Shown here: in pieces, positions 12,494-23,760 of the stretch
How positions within the stretch are numbered: the first letter of the stretch is position 1
How the letters are laid out: every line of letters begins with the position of its first letter
Source of the DNA: Magnolia sinica
Taxonomy: Eukaryota; Streptophyta; Magnoliopsida; Magnoliales; Magnoliaceae
Direction of reading: 5' to 3'
Assembly (NCBI RefSeq): GCF_029962835.1
Contig: NC_080583.1
Span: 2,961,001 to 3,025,000 of the forward strand
DNA: 64,000 nt
The notes under the pieces: generated by a model
The model's database searches: none
What the model was told of the DNA's origin: nothing
What the model saw: the letters and a program-made list of their open reading frames with translations, nothing else
Position numbers and translations under genes: made by a program

Positions 12494-13606
12494 ATGACAC
12501 CAGCTAGTCCACCGGAGTACCAGTTCGAGTGGCCCGCACCTCCGTCAATCTCCCGTCAGCCGCCATCATCACTGACGGTCGATTTCAGCCCGCCGTTAAT
12601 CGCCATGGTCGTCGTGGTTGGCACCGCCTTCCTGATCGTCGTCTACTTTCGACTCATCTCCCACCACCTCCTCCCGCCTCTCCTCCGCCGCTGGCGTCGC
12701 AGGCGTCGCTGGCGCCACCATCCCTCATCTCCCTCAGACGTCGAGTCTCCGACCGACACCTCCGCCAGCGGCGTCTTCAACACAGCCTTCCAATTCCTCA
12801 CCCCGTACGGCCTCGACGAGACGGCGATCAAGACAATCCCCCTCTCCGTCTACGCCAAGGGCAAACGACGCTCCATTTCCATCGACAGCAGCGTTAACAG
12901 CCGTGACTGCGCCGTCTGCCTGCTCGAGTTCGAAGAGAACGACTGCGTCCGTACGCTCCCGGCCTGCGCCCATGCCTTCCACGTGGACTGCATCGACATC
13001 TGGCTCCGCTCCCACGCCAGCTGCCCGCTCTGCCGCGCTGGTATCTTCCGGCCAGAATCCCCCTTCCTGCCGCTGATGTCAGCTAGGATCCGACCAAGCC
13101 TCGACGACGTTGTGCTCAGAAGCCTCCTCCTCCCCAACCCGCCGGAATCCGACCCGCCGGCGCAGACTCCGGAGATCGTCCCCTTGGAGGCGTCACCGAG
13201 GAACGAGACAGAGAGGCGAACCAGTCGCCGGGATTTTCTCCTGAAACGGTCCTACTCCTTCGGTTTCGAGCGGAATCTGGCAGTTGATCGGATGGTGCTG
13301 GACACCGCGACGGCGTCGCCGTGGAGGTACCGCCGGGGAAACTTCTGGAAGCGGCCCTCGCCGTCACCGTTCACGTCGAAGGCTCGTGTCTTCTCCTTCA
13401 GAGGGATGAAATCCCCCTTCTTCCGGCGGAGGAGAGGCTTCTTCCCTCTGTCGGAAAGTGGCGTCAGATTCGCCGGCGGCGGTTCCTCCCGCCGGAGCAA
13501 GTCATTGACGAGCCCGTTCTTCGGCCGGTCCTCGGCGTGGTCGGTATCGAGCCGGATGCGGTGCGGTGACCCAGAAGCCCTACTGTCGCCGGAGAGGCTG
13601 AAGTGA
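12494..13606 (+). CDS. ATL-family RING-H2 E3 ubiquitin ligase
   Basis: This is a 370-residue intronless gene. ATL proteins are membrane-anchored E3 ubiquitin ligases that bring an E2 enzyme to their targets, often in defence or hormone responses. A short N-terminal tail is followed by one hydrophobic segment (about residues 34-52, [16 protein letters not shown]), a basic Arg-rich stretch (65-75), the ATL hallmark GLD at 106-108, and a RING-H2 domain with Cys139, Cys142, Cys158, His160, His163, Cys166, Cys177 and Cys180. The spacing matches the ATL consensus, including Trp170 and the proline before the last cysteine. The C-terminal half is Ser/Arg/Pro-rich and low in complexity. The start is the first ATG in frame; an upstream extension would need a GTG. 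Coding GC is far above the surroundings. The substrate and the exact ATL member cannot be told from sequence alone. Confidence 0.93.
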   Translation: MTPASPPEYQFEWPAPPSISRQPPSSLTVDFSPPLIAMVVVVGTAFLIVVYFRLISHHLLPPLLRRWRRRRRWRHHPSSPSDVESPTDTSASGVFNTAFQFLTPYGLDETAIKTIPLSVYAKGKRRSISIDSSVNSRDCAVCLLEFEENDCVRTLPACAHAFHVDCIDIWLRSHASCPLCRAGIFRPESPFLPLMSARIRPSLDDVVLRSLLLPNPPESDPPAQTPEIVPLEASPRNETERRTSRRDFLLKRSYSFGFERNLAVDRMVLDTATASPWRYRRGNFWKRPSPSPFTSKARVFSFRGMKSPFFRRRRGFFPLSESGVRFAGGGSSRRSKSLTSPFFGRSSAWSVSSRMRCGDPEALLSPERLK

Positions 13607-14619
13607 AGTGATCGAGAATATCCGGTTACTGCCGTAGTTCTGACCGGGAGAGAATACAGTCGTCGGAAAGGATGACCGGGAATCTCCGGTCACTGCAGCT
13701 GGGGTCTAGTTTTTAATGGCGTCGCATGCAGGAATTAATGAATTGCTGGGAAACGGAGGCATTTAATGTCATAAATGATGGTTTGGAAAGCGGGAAAAGA
13801 GAGCTTTCGACGGAGATCGTGACGCCTCTTTGACGGGTTTTGCGGTCCACATGACGGTAAGGGCGTCAAATTCAAATAAATACGGAGTAATGATTCACAG
13901 GCAACCATGCATTAGGACACGTAGGCAATTCATATTATCAATCCAAACCGTCCATTCTTTCATCTCAGTCCCAATGGCGTGACTTGAGAAAATTGTACTT
14001 ATCTGATGATCAAACGGTCTGATTGGTGGGATGGAAGAATTGATGGATGAGATGGTTCCTACCATGATTTTGAATGGACCGTACCTAATGGACGGTCTAG
14101 ATAAGTGATGTGGATGACGTGGAATCCTCATGCAACTCGCTGCATGCGAAGGACTCCGTACACGTACGTGCACTATAGTATACGATACGCAGGGGGTGCG
14201 TAGTGCGCCTGGTTGTTGTTGTCTAGACAGTAGAATCGACCACACGACGAAGGAGAAAGCGGCGAAGGCGGGGTGCGTACGATACCATCCCCGGCGTATG
14301 GTTAGTATCATTCCCACGGGTGTGTTTGGAGGGGAAACGCATTTATATTTAAAAAAATCTCCACCCGTTGTTAGGTGGAACCCGCTTGCGGAAATTTACT
14401 TATTGGGGGTGGAAATATCAACTTTTGGGGGGTTGGAAATAACATTGCGCTTTGTATTTTGAAGGAAAATGTGCAATAATGAAATTATAGAATTATATAT
14501 TTTTATTTTCAAATTGGTGTGTATTTGGGTTCATCTTTGTGGGTCCCATAATGTATGATCAGACGGTCCTAACCATCTTATTTCTAGCTTGTAAGTGGCC
14601 ATTAAAATAGATGCAACCA
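13607..14619. other. 3' flank of the ATL gene
   Basis: Apart from the probable 3' untranslated region, no gene or bounded repeat is visible. Confidence 0.4.
13875..13880 (+). other. Candidate polyadenylation signal
   Basis: An AATAAA hexamer lies about 270 bases after the stop codon of the ATL gene. It is the first canonical hexamer I see on this strand downstream. Confidence 0.35.
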
Positions 14620-14681
14620 TCCATGTTTCATGTTCACGGATTGAAGGGTGTCCCTAACTTGATTTCAAATCCTCACGTTTA

Positions 14682-15211
14682 GGGCTTCTTTGGGAGCGTG
14701 GATTTGAAATCCTCTTGTTGTGTTTGGCACCTTAGATTGAGAATCAACTTTAATCCAAAAGTAGCTATTCATAGTATATTTGCAGGGGTTTGAATTTAAT
14801 TACAAAATCAACTTTAATATCTCTAATTAGTGAACTTATGTAATTTATGACACAATGGTTGTAATAAGCTCGCTGAAATATATACTTCGTCAAAAAATAA
14901 TGAAATTCCAAGTCTCAGATGGCCTACAAGTATAAGATCATGTCGGAGTGACTAACCAATGATTTTTAACCGTGATTTTTAACCATTGTTTTACATGGGC
15001 AATGTTTGAACGGTGCTAATCTTCGTATTAAAGTAATTATAGTGATGCAATTGATAATCTAATTAGTTGTAATCAAGGTCTCACCTTGGATTTGAAACCC
15101 CCTATTGAGGGGATTTGAAACCTCCTGGATTTGAATCCCTTGGTTATTTTATTGTGCCGAACAACCCAAGGGATTTGAAATCCCCCTAAATCCATGGTGC
15201 CAAATGATCCC
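14682..15211. mobile_element. Tourist-like nonautonomous element, nested
   Basis: It starts GGGCTTCTTTGGGAGC and ends CCAAATGATCCC, with TTA directly repeated at 14679-14681 and 15212-15214. The subterminal GGATTTGAAATCC occurs at both ends. A 3-bp TTA target fits PIF/Harbinger. It is 530 bp long with no open frame of note. Confidence 0.75.
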
Positions 15212-15457
15212 TTAGTAAGTTTTGCAATTCCTTCCTTTTTATTTAGATTTACAATTGGTTCTAATTCACTACTTTTGCTCATTTTTTAAAATGAGAGTCA
15301 CGTGTATAACATGTGCTAAATGTGGCCCATTGATTATATTCCAAAACAATAATATTTTTAACTGCATCACTGAAACTACTTTAATAAAATGATTTGTGCA
15401 GTCCAAACATTGTCCTTGTAAATCAACAATTAAAAACTGATCGGGTTTCCGATGGTT

Positions 15458-15460
<3 letters not shown>

Positions 15461-15527
<67 letters not shown>
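15461..15527. repeat. (AT)n microsatellite
   Basis: About 33 uninterrupted AT units. Confidence 0.95.
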
Positions 15528-15528
<1 letters not shown>

Positions 15529-15692
15529 CTTGTAGCCCCATCCAATGCTTGTAATTTCATCATTTCAGTTAAAGTGATATTTCAATGGGCTTATTCCAAA
15601 TCCAGGGCATTTTAAATCTAGGGAATCTCTAACACTTTGGTTGGGCAATTGTAACAATCCATCTAATGGCTAACAAGATGGACACCCAGATC

Positions 15693-15785
15693 CATAGCTC
15701 AACCAGCAGACTGAGTGGATATACCTCGTTTCGACACTTGAGGTCTTGGTATCGATCCCTAGTGGGGGTGGCTACCCCCCCCCCC

Positions 15786-15819
<34 letters not shown>

Positions 15820-15855
15820 GAATTGAAAAAGAAGAAGAAGAAGAAGAAGAATTGA
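15693..15855 (+). mobile_element. tRNA-derived SINE
   Basis: A polymerase III promoter is visible: an A-box-like CAGACTGAGTGGATA near 15707 and a B-box-like GGTATCGATCCC near 15748. The element ends in a C-run, an A-run and GAA repeats. It is flanked by imperfect direct repeats of 18-19 bp (AAGATGGACACCCAGATC at 15675-15692 and AAGATGGACAACCCAAATC at 15856-15874), as expected of LINE-driven insertion. SINEs encode no protein. Confidence 0.8.
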
Positions 15856-16639
15856 AAGATGGACAACCCAAATCATCATTATAAAATCTCGCTCGGAGGA
15901 TCTAGATCTTATCTAGATCTTCCATTAGGTGGGGCAGCTTATTGTCATCAAGGCCATTTTTATTTGCTTTTAAAATGTGAGGCCACATGCTGCTAATTCT
16001 GTCAATGTGTGACATATTGTATTGAATAGTATCATTTCTATCAAACAACCACTTGAGCCTTCAGATGATGGTGCATCAATGTATTTTAAGGGTTTTTAAC
16101 ACTCCCCCGAACGTGCATACTTTTCCCGGCTCCTCATGGGAGAATATATTAAATGAGAATATTTGCTATTTTTGGAATTTAAATACATGTCACTCTATAC
16201 CATGGCAAACAATTACTTGATCTAAAAGCTTGAACCTTTAGATGATAGTGTATCAAGGGACTTTAACAATTTCTATATTAAGGTTTCACTATCAGTTGGA
16301 CCTGCCCATTCAAAGGACTTACTTGGTTGGGACTGGGTGAATGATGTTTTACTTTACATGGAGCTGCATTTTGAGCCCGCTTTCAAAAATAAATAAATAA
16401 ATAAATAAAAGAAAAGGAAAAACATTCTTACTTTTATTGTAAATTATATTTCTCTTTCCCACGACTCCAATTGACATGCAACATATGCATTATATATAAT
16501 GAGAGGTTGTAATGGGCAAGAGTGTTGTATGATATTGTTGTTCTTTTAGTTGTTATTGCTATGCATTATTTGAGGATGTGGGAAGGGTTTTAAAAACAAA
16601 ATTACAGGATACAGGTTGTGTATTGACGATGCCATAGCA

Positions 16640-17344
16640 AGTTGCTATTGAAGGGTCCTATGTGAGCTCCATCATGATGTATGTATTTTATCTATGTTGA
16701 CAATCCATTTTGCTAGCTCATTTTAGAGCATGAACCCAAAAATGTGTTAAATCGAAATATCAGGTTAACCACGCCATTGAAAACATTGGTGATTGAATGC
16801 CCACCATTAAAAGCTTCTTGGGAGCAACAATAGTTTTCATCAAGCTAATATTGGTATTTTCCTTTTATTAGGTTATAAAGACCTAATCAACAACTTGGAT
16901 AGTGAGCTCTTACTCATGCCTCGGTGGTAGACTCACAAGAGTTTCAACACTAGGTCATGGGTTCGCGTACCTATTGTAGTGAAATTTAACCGGAGTGTGA
17001 GCGTGTGTTTTTTAAAAAATTTAGATGACAGATTAACATTACATTAGGCTTTAGGAAGTTTTTGATGGTAAGCACTCAATCACTACTATTTTTATGTAGT
17101 GTTATCCCTTGAGATTTGGATCTACCTCATTTTTTAAAATGGCACAAAGCTCATACATCCTTACATTTTCACTTTATAGGATTACCATTTTTACCTTGAT
17201 TTATAGGGTGAAACAAATAATATAGTAAAATTAAATTATTATTGCTGTCAAATATAAGTGATGTCACCACACAATTACCTGAGTAAATAATAATTACCCT
17301 TCTATGGTCATTTAACGTTGTAATTTGAAAACTAATCAGGCCCT
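16640..17344. mobile_element. Worn Tourist/foldback element with SINE inside
   Basis: The body shows the foldback core (CCATCATGATGTATGTATTTTATC at the left, TTGAGATTTGGATCTACCTC at the right). The right end, with TAATAATTACC and AATCAGGCCC, matches the Tourist-like copy at 10372-11089. The left terminus is not clear. A SINE interrupts it at about 16900. Confidence 0.55.
16900..17030 (+). mobile_element. tRNA-derived SINE, second family
   Basis: An A-box-like TGCCTCGGTGGTAGAC and a B-box-like GGGTTCGCGTACC are spaced as in a tRNA gene. They are followed by a T-rich and A-rich tail, GTGTTTTTTAAAAAATTTAG. It splits the foldback body. Flanking duplication is weak (ACTTGGATA and ATTTAGATG). Confidence 0.6.
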
Positions 17345-18946
17345 TGGATAATTTACAAGCTAAAGAAATGTGCTAAGTGGGAATCTATGCTTCTCCCCCA
17401 GTCTTCCAAGCCACTTCCTTTTCTCCACATGCATTGCATGTGCCATCTCTACTGTTTGATAAACCACATCAATTCGCTCTTTTCCCAATGACATCGGACG
17501 GTTAGGATCGTCCAATCGAGCAAACACCAGGAGCTTAAGTGAGATCTGACGGTTAAAATCATTCCATGCTCAATTCCATATATCCTTCCTGTAGGTGATC
17601 GCATTGAAGGGGATCTGCACCTTGAATTTGTGGACCTCAAAGGAAACAGGTGACAGCCTAAAACTCTCGAAATCAAACCAACCATTTGTCGGGTCCACCA
17701 TAGTGATATGTGATCTTCACGTACAGATTCTCTTCGGTCGACATTCACTTAAATCGAAGACTAGGTTGATAGTACACCACCCTTTTAGTTTGTGTTGTCT
17801 CATCCATCCTAGAAGTGGCATGCACACATGTAAATCTCGAAACATGATCCATCCACAACAGGGCAATGGCCATTCGTATATGCCATCTGAATAATGGATG
17901 GGACCCCAGATCTTAAATACGGTTATATAATCGGATCAATGATCTATCTATACTTGGGGTAGCAAATTGGACGGTTCAATCTAAACTATTTTTACTCCAC
18001 ATATACAAACTGAGTATCAACTATTATACTCCGCCAGAGTATTGAAGTATTTCTTCATAATTAACCAGTCCTAGCATGACAGATTTTTATGTCATCTAAA
18101 CCGTTTATCCAACTTGTCTCACTGTATGGATGGATGGTACAAAACCTACCCTTTGGATTGTGGCCTCTGAATGGATGGTTAAAGAAAGAATTACAGCAAT
18201 CGTTAGGATCTTCTAATCTAGGATTGGGGGATGTACCATCTACGTGCGTATGAATATGATTCCTGTTTGTAGTCTTGATTGTGGCACGTGGATGGCCTAC
18301 ATACCGTTAAAGAAAACAACAAATTCGAAGGAAATGCTCAACTTGCTGGAGTGCACTATGTACGTGTGGGGTCAAAAGCAACCATTCATGTGTTTTCCGT
18401 ATATCAGGTGGGCCACACATGGGGAGCACCTCCATTCATTGCTCCTGCACACGTCCTACTTACACATGTTACGCGAGTACGCTTGCACTTTGTACACTGG
18501 TTTGAAGGCTTATCACATATGGAAAAGAGGGCCTGATGAGTGTGGTTTCTTCAACTGTGGGCCCCACTAGGGAGACAGTCCGAATCTCAAGCCATTCATT
18601 CCTCAGCCGCCAGTGGCCTGTTTGCCACCCTACCAGCAACCGGTGGGTCCCACGGTCCGTTGACTAGCTTTACTTTTTAGCTAAATCATCAAACGGGGTA
18701 AACTTGTGTGATGATTATTGCTATGACTATCTCTAAATAAATTTTTGAAAAAAATATAAATTATGAATGGCTCAAATTCAACTATTAAAATCCACGGTTA
18801 GGATGAACATTAAAGTATGATTATTGGATAATAGATTATTCTTGCACTAAAGAGAACATGGACGGTTCTGATCATCCATCCATCAAGCATGTGGATCCTG
18901 AATCGCAGCTGAAATAAAAAACGAACACGCGTTTAAAAAGAAAATG
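17345..18946. other. Intergenic, no gene recognised
   Basis: Open frames are short and resemble nothing I know. I see no clear repeat boundaries. Confidence 0.4.
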
Positions 18947-19018
18947 CGCCGTTGCCGGGGATCGAACCCGGGTCACCCGCGTGACAGGCGGGAATACTCA
19001 CCACTATACTACAACGAC
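18947..19018 (-). tRNA. tRNA-Asp (GTC anticodon)
   Basis: Read on the minus strand, this is a 72-nt gene. The acceptor stem pairs GTCGTTG with CAACGGC (one G-U pair) and is followed by discriminator G. The D-loop A box is TAGTATAGTGGTGAG. The anticodon arm CCCGCCTGTCACGCGGG presents GTC. The T arm is CCGGGTTCGATCCCCGG, containing the B box GGTTCGATCC. It decodes GAC and GAU. No intron is present. A TTTTCTTTTT run just past the 3' end serves as a polymerase III terminator. All paired arms are intact, so it looks functional. Confidence 0.96.
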
Positions 19019-20399
19019 TTTGATGCTTCTTATTGGAAATATAATTTAATTAATACCTTATGAATAAAGATTTCAGAATGATATTTTCAGATTTTATGGG
19101 GAGCGTTGCTATGTTTTTGAGTGAACTATCTGTTTACTGGGCCTACTGATCAAAAGGTTGCCGGTATCTGATATACTTCACTTCTGAAATATGGCCCACT
19201 GAATCAATGGCCTTGATGAGTGACATATGTATAGTACAAAACAGCCATGAGCGTGTGTCATTGTAGGCTACCATGCGAAAGAGGAATTACAGGATGCAAT
19301 TCTCTCAGACTTACAATTGGGGCTCATTTATTTTTATTTTTATTTATTTTTAATGTTAATGTGATGGGCTTCACCCCAAAAGGCGCAAAAATTCTTTCAG
19401 ATTGGAAGATTCCAGCCGTTGAATCTTCCTCTTTTCTATACCATATATTACTTGCTTTCTTAGCCATCATAATTGTGGGCCAGTTACTGCACCAGATCCT
19501 CAATGCAAGATAAATTAGATTTAAAAATTACTAGTCAATCAAGGCCCTTACTTAGAATCTATGTATAAATTAAGCGAAGTTATCAATTCAAAAGTATATT
19601 AAACCCTTAGGTTATCATGACTCCACGGTGTCTGACCTACCATAGATTCCTAAATTTTAGATGGTATTGACTTCATAAAGCATTTCTCTCATGCTCCTGC
19701 TGCATCCCTGCTTTCAGTGAGCTGTGTCAGATCTATTTCATACATTCTCAAAATATTTTTGGATAAATATAATAATGATCCATCTCTAGGTGAGGACCTA
19801 GGATAGGAAATCACATTGTGTTGTTGCTACATATGATCCGTTGGCTAGATTGTGTCGAAACTGACTTGAGTTCTTCATGTTGTGAACTAGGTATGAACCG
19901 TGTAGGAATCTATTCATGTATGGAGTATAAATACAGTGTAAGATAGTTGCATAAACAGTTGTCTATGTACATATTAGGAAAAACATAAATGTAATATAAT
20001 CATCACAACTGTATAAAATATTCATACATCTGTACCTAAGCATTCCTTTGAGATTACAAAAATCCATAGTTTGGGTAAAAAGAATATATGAGAAAGAGCC
20101 AAAATTTAAACCATTTATCTCACCTGACCTACCATTTGACTAGTTCTTTCAGCTTTCTAGGGAAAACGCCATTATCAGTTTACATTTGCAACTGTGTATT
20201 ACCAATGAAATTAGTGCGGGTAGTCCGATATTTGATTTTATATATTAGTTTAGTAGAAGTTCCCATTGATTAGAATTTTAAATGCTTCTGGTTGGATATA
20301 GTCCAGTACTCCTGTTGATGTTGGGTTGGGATTGGGTTGACCCTCAACCTGACTAGACTTACCCAATGATGTAGAGTGGGTCAGAGAAACTTTCATGGA
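19019..20399. other. Intergenic, no gene recognised
   Basis: AT-rich sequence without a convincing open frame or bounded element. Confidence 0.4.
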
Positions 20400-21115
20400 A
20401 AAGATGGCTCACAAAAGGCTGATTGGAGGCAGAAATGACCAGGATGATTAAAACCTTAAAACTGTTATATCTCGCAAACCAAAATAAGCTTTTCCACATG
20501 TGGTATATGATTTTGGAGTTGAAGAAGCTATTTTAGCCCACCAACCTTATCATATATGATTTTACAGTAGAAGAAGCTACTTTAGCCAACCAACCCTGCT
20601 ATGTTGGGTTTCACGCGTCGGATTTGCGAGATTCCATCATATTGAAGGTAAAAAGTCTATTTTATTTTTATTTTTACTATAAATAGTAAGTTTTAGTTCA
20701 ATAATAACTTTTGATCGAGTTGTAGGATTCATGCCCAACATGAAAATGGCTTAGAAAAATTGGGAGAATAACATGGTTAGGCCAAATTGGACACTATTTT
20801 TGGCCAAAAACTATAAAGCTTAGTAGGAATGATGATTTACTATTTATAGTAAGTCACGTTTTCCAGGGAGTGAGAGTATAACACTCCATCCTAAGTTTGA
20901 AATCATTATTTAAAGGATTGTAATTTGTTTTTTATTTTTTATTTTATTTATTTTTTTATTTTTTTATTTTTTATATATCATCAATCAACTTATTTTTCAA
21001 TGTATTAGAAATTATTTTTATCTTATACCTTTTAATTTTGAGAAAATTCTACGAAATGTAGAGAGTTAAGTGGATTTGGAGTAGTTATCACTAAGGAAAA
21101 CGGCGATCAACCTCA
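20400..21115 (+). repeat. LTR fragment of an unplaced retrotransposon (fossil)
   Basis: Blocks such as GGAGGCAGAAATGACCAGGA, TATATCTCGCAAACC, ATTTGCGAGATTCCATC and the end GGCGATCAACCTCATCATG recur in the same order in reverse orientation at 24360-24925. The last part recurs around the Tat element (27240-27593 and 37748-37965). These look like old LTR pieces of one family. I see no coding region joined to them. Confidence 0.55.
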
Positions 21116-21442
21116 TCATGTTTGCATCATGCTGGCCCAAGTTGTACCCCCATTATATATTATCTGTGTGGATCAACTAATCATATGCCCAACATGCACA
21201 AAATTCTATTCCTAAAGTGCCTCATACCTCATAATCATAGACATTAAATAATAATAATAATAGTACAATATAGAAATCCTAACCAAAAAAAAAAAACCAG
21301 GATACAAAAGTACAGTCCAAAACATGGTTTTAAGACTCGGACGAGTCGACTCGGATTTGGTTAGACCTGATCTGGCTCAACAGCAGTGAGTCACAAGGAC
21401 GAGTCACCCCTGACAGAATATATACAGCAACCAAAACCCTAC

Positions 21443-23496
21443 TCAATTAAGTTGTGCATACCAGACCCCTTGGATCTTCACATCCTTTGGGGGCTTGGCC
21501 CCCAAATCCGTATCAGACGGCTGGATACTCTCAAACACTCCAATCACCTCCCCTGAGTCTGCCTTGCTCTTCGTTACACTCAACGTAATCTTCCCTGTAG
21601 ATGATGAGGGATCTTTTATATTCTCCTTCTTCAGCTCCTCCTCATCTCCCCTCCCTCCAGCCGGTAGAGCGACCGCATTATCATGCCCGGTGGACCCGCC
21701 TCGTCCCTTCGGATCCAGAAACGAAGAACCCCGATAAAACGGAACAAGGAACTGGCCTCCGAAACTCTCAGGCTTCCCAGATGCTACTAACTGTTTGATC
21801 GTGAACAAGAACGGGACGCGCTCTCCGCCTGGGAGCTGGACAGTGACAGCAGCGAGGTCGATGCCGTCTTTCTCTTCGAACTTGACAGTGCCGTCTGGAG
21901 AAACCTCGAACGGGCCCTCAATCTCGTGGAGGGTGTAGGTGAGACGGGTCATGAGCTTGGTTTTCTGGAACTCGGGCGGGGAGTTCTTGTTGACGCTCTC
22001 TGCCTTGACAGTGAAGGAGGTGGGTTCGAGGCAGAACTTCGTTAAGTTGTATTTGCCGGACTTGAAGGTGAATGAGTCGACTCCGCCTTCAATCGTGGGA
22101 CATTGGTTCGCCGTGCCTGTTCCCTTCACTTCCATGTATGTCTTGCTCTGTATCTCGTCGTAGGTCAGGCGCTTTGGTAATCCTTCAGCACTAGCTCCCT
22201 GCCAGATAAGAAGATTTCAAGCAGGTTGAGAGCCGTTACTCCTTTCAAAGAAGGGCGGGAATTGGGTTTTCTTTATTTATTCATGTATGTGGACCGTTGG
22301 ATTTGAAGGATCCGCTGTGAACCTAACAGCAACATGATCTGATTGGGAAGGAAAAAAGGAAAGAAAAAAGAGGTCATCTGATTGGGGGACTGTCATTGTG
22401 ATTTTAATAGTGGGGTCCACATTTTGGACGAGTCAGATGGCCTTCTATTTCTTCCCCCTAACATACGGCATATGTAGAATATCTGATCCGTTGAAAAGGT
22501 GGTCCACACCATGATGATCGGCTGATATTAAAATCACGCTGATCCGTACATAACACAGTATCAATATCAACGGACAGCAGGTTGTACGTACGACTTAGAA
22601 TTATAGTGTGGCCCACCCAATGTGCGCATCCTCCTGATTTTCGAACCAGGTGATTACAATGGTGTGGCCCATTTTATAATACGGCAAAGAGAACTGAGAC
22701 AACAAGGGACGCAGTTTGGCTAGGGACGCTGCTACTACCAAGGTCGTTAGTGGTCGGTGCTATGTGGACCCCACCATGATGTATGTGTTTTATCCACGCC
22801 GTCCATCCATTTTGAAAGATAATTTTATATCTTTATACCAAAAATTAGATGGATATAAATCTCAGGTGGGCCACACCATGGGAAAAAGTAGTGATTGAAT
22901 GTCCACCATTAAAAGCCTCCTAGGGCCCACTTTAATGGTTATTTGACATCTAACCTGTTGATTAGGTCATACAGACTTGGATGTAGGGAAAAATATATAT
23001 CAGCTTGATCCAAAACTTTTGTGGCCGCCAAGAATTTTTTAATGGTGGGCGATCAATCAACACTGTGTGGTCCACTTGAGATTTGGATCAACTTATTTTT
23101 GGGCTCATGCTATAAAATGATCTGGAAGAATGGGTGGACGGCATGGATGAAACACATACATCATGGTGGGGCCCACATAGCACCGACAACTAGCCATTAG
23201 CTAGTGGCAGGGCAGTAGCCAATCCGTCTCTGACAACAAGGGATGCATATTACACACCGCGCAACAAGGAGCGCTGACGTGGCAAGCACGAACCCGGCGA
23301 TCTTGGTGGCGTCGGCGCATTTCTGAGCCAAGTCTTTCAGTTCGGCTTGCAGCGAACAGGTCAACCTGGCGCCAGCCGGCTCGTAGCCGAAGGCCTTAGA
23401 CACCTGCGGAGTGGATCTCAGCTGGAGGCCGCTACAAGCCGTAACGCCGACCTTAGCCGGCTGCAAGAACGTAGCCGCTGCTTGAAGAGACGCCAT
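21443..23496 (-). CDS. psbO: PsbO, oxygen-evolving enhancer protein 1, two exons
   Basis: PsbO is the 33 kDa lumenal extrinsic subunit that stabilises the manganese cluster of photosystem II. Exon 1 is 23496-23256 and exon 2 is 22194-21443, joined across a 1061-nt GT-AG intron, giving 330 residues. Residues 1-83 form the bipartite targeting sequence: a chloroplast transit peptide ([10 protein letters not shown] start) then a thylakoid signal ([12 protein letters not shown]) ending at SSA before [11 protein letters not shown]. The mature part is 247 residues, the usual length. It keeps the two disulfide cysteines (in NQCPTI and KFCLEP), the GGERVPF and [16 protein letters not shown] blocks, and the C-terminal WYAQL. 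The splice pair was chosen because it preserves frame and family length at this point. No break is seen. The intron is half filled by a foldback element. Confidence 0.96.
22714..23231. mobile_element. Foldback element inside the psbO intron
   Basis: Almost the whole 518 bp is an inverted repeat. A left arm (about 22745-22930, GTCGGTGCTATGTGG then CACCATGATGTATG) pairs with a right arm (about 23015-23205, reading CATACATCATGGTG then CCCACATAGCACCGAC), with a loop of roughly 85 bases. It is flanked by near-identical 16-bp direct repeats, GACAACAAGGGAYGCA, at 22698-22713 and 23232-23247. It has no coding capacity. Long terminal inverted repeats recall Mutator-like elements, but the superfamily is not certain. 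Confidence 0.8.
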
Positions 23497-23760
23497 TTTC
23501 CTCGACCTTGGATCTCTCTCTGCTAAAACTTGGGAGATGGAGAAAGAGGGGGTAATATTGGTTGGCGCCGGGGTGCGAAGGATAAGAGACTGGATAAGGG
23601 AAATCTCATGTTCGAAGCTTTGAAGCTACGCCCCTCATGTCGCTTCTGCCACGTGGCGGCCCCTTGGAGGGTCTTGTGATATGGAGAGCAAATCCAGCTT
23701 CTGGATGGGACCCACATGGGGGGGTTTCTGGATGATCCCAACCGTCAATGTCCCACAGTT
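23497..23760 (-). promoter_or_regulatory. psbO promoter with G-box and paired I-boxes
   Basis: The region holds a perfect G-box core CCACGTGG at 23649-23656, two GATAAG I-box words at 23581-23586 and 23593-23598, and a CCAAT word on the coding strand near 23557-23562. G-box plus I-box pairs are known light-response modules in nuclear photosynthesis genes. I see no clear TATA box, which is common for photosystem genes. The pyrimidine-rich TCTCTCTCC leader precedes the start codon. Confidence 0.6.

Larger units (their letters stand above)
14620..15640. mobile_element. Nonautonomous TIR element (family M, copy 2), interrupted
   Basis: The flanks of the nested Tourist-like element (about 14620-14681 and 15215-15640) together parallel the copy at 5475-5985. 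Shared words include CAAATCCTCAC, TGTATAACATGTG, TTAATAAAATGAT and TATTTCAATGGGCTTA. It also carries the AT microsatellite at 15461-15527. The outer ends are approximate. Confidence 0.55.

Noticed and set aside
13116-13569. Open frames on both strands overlapping the ATL coding region
   Set aside because: They are shadows caused by the high GC content of the real gene.
18244-18570. 108-residue open frame near the tRNA gene
   Set aside because: It overlaps another open frame on the same strand, has no recognisable motif, and its base composition is not gene-like.
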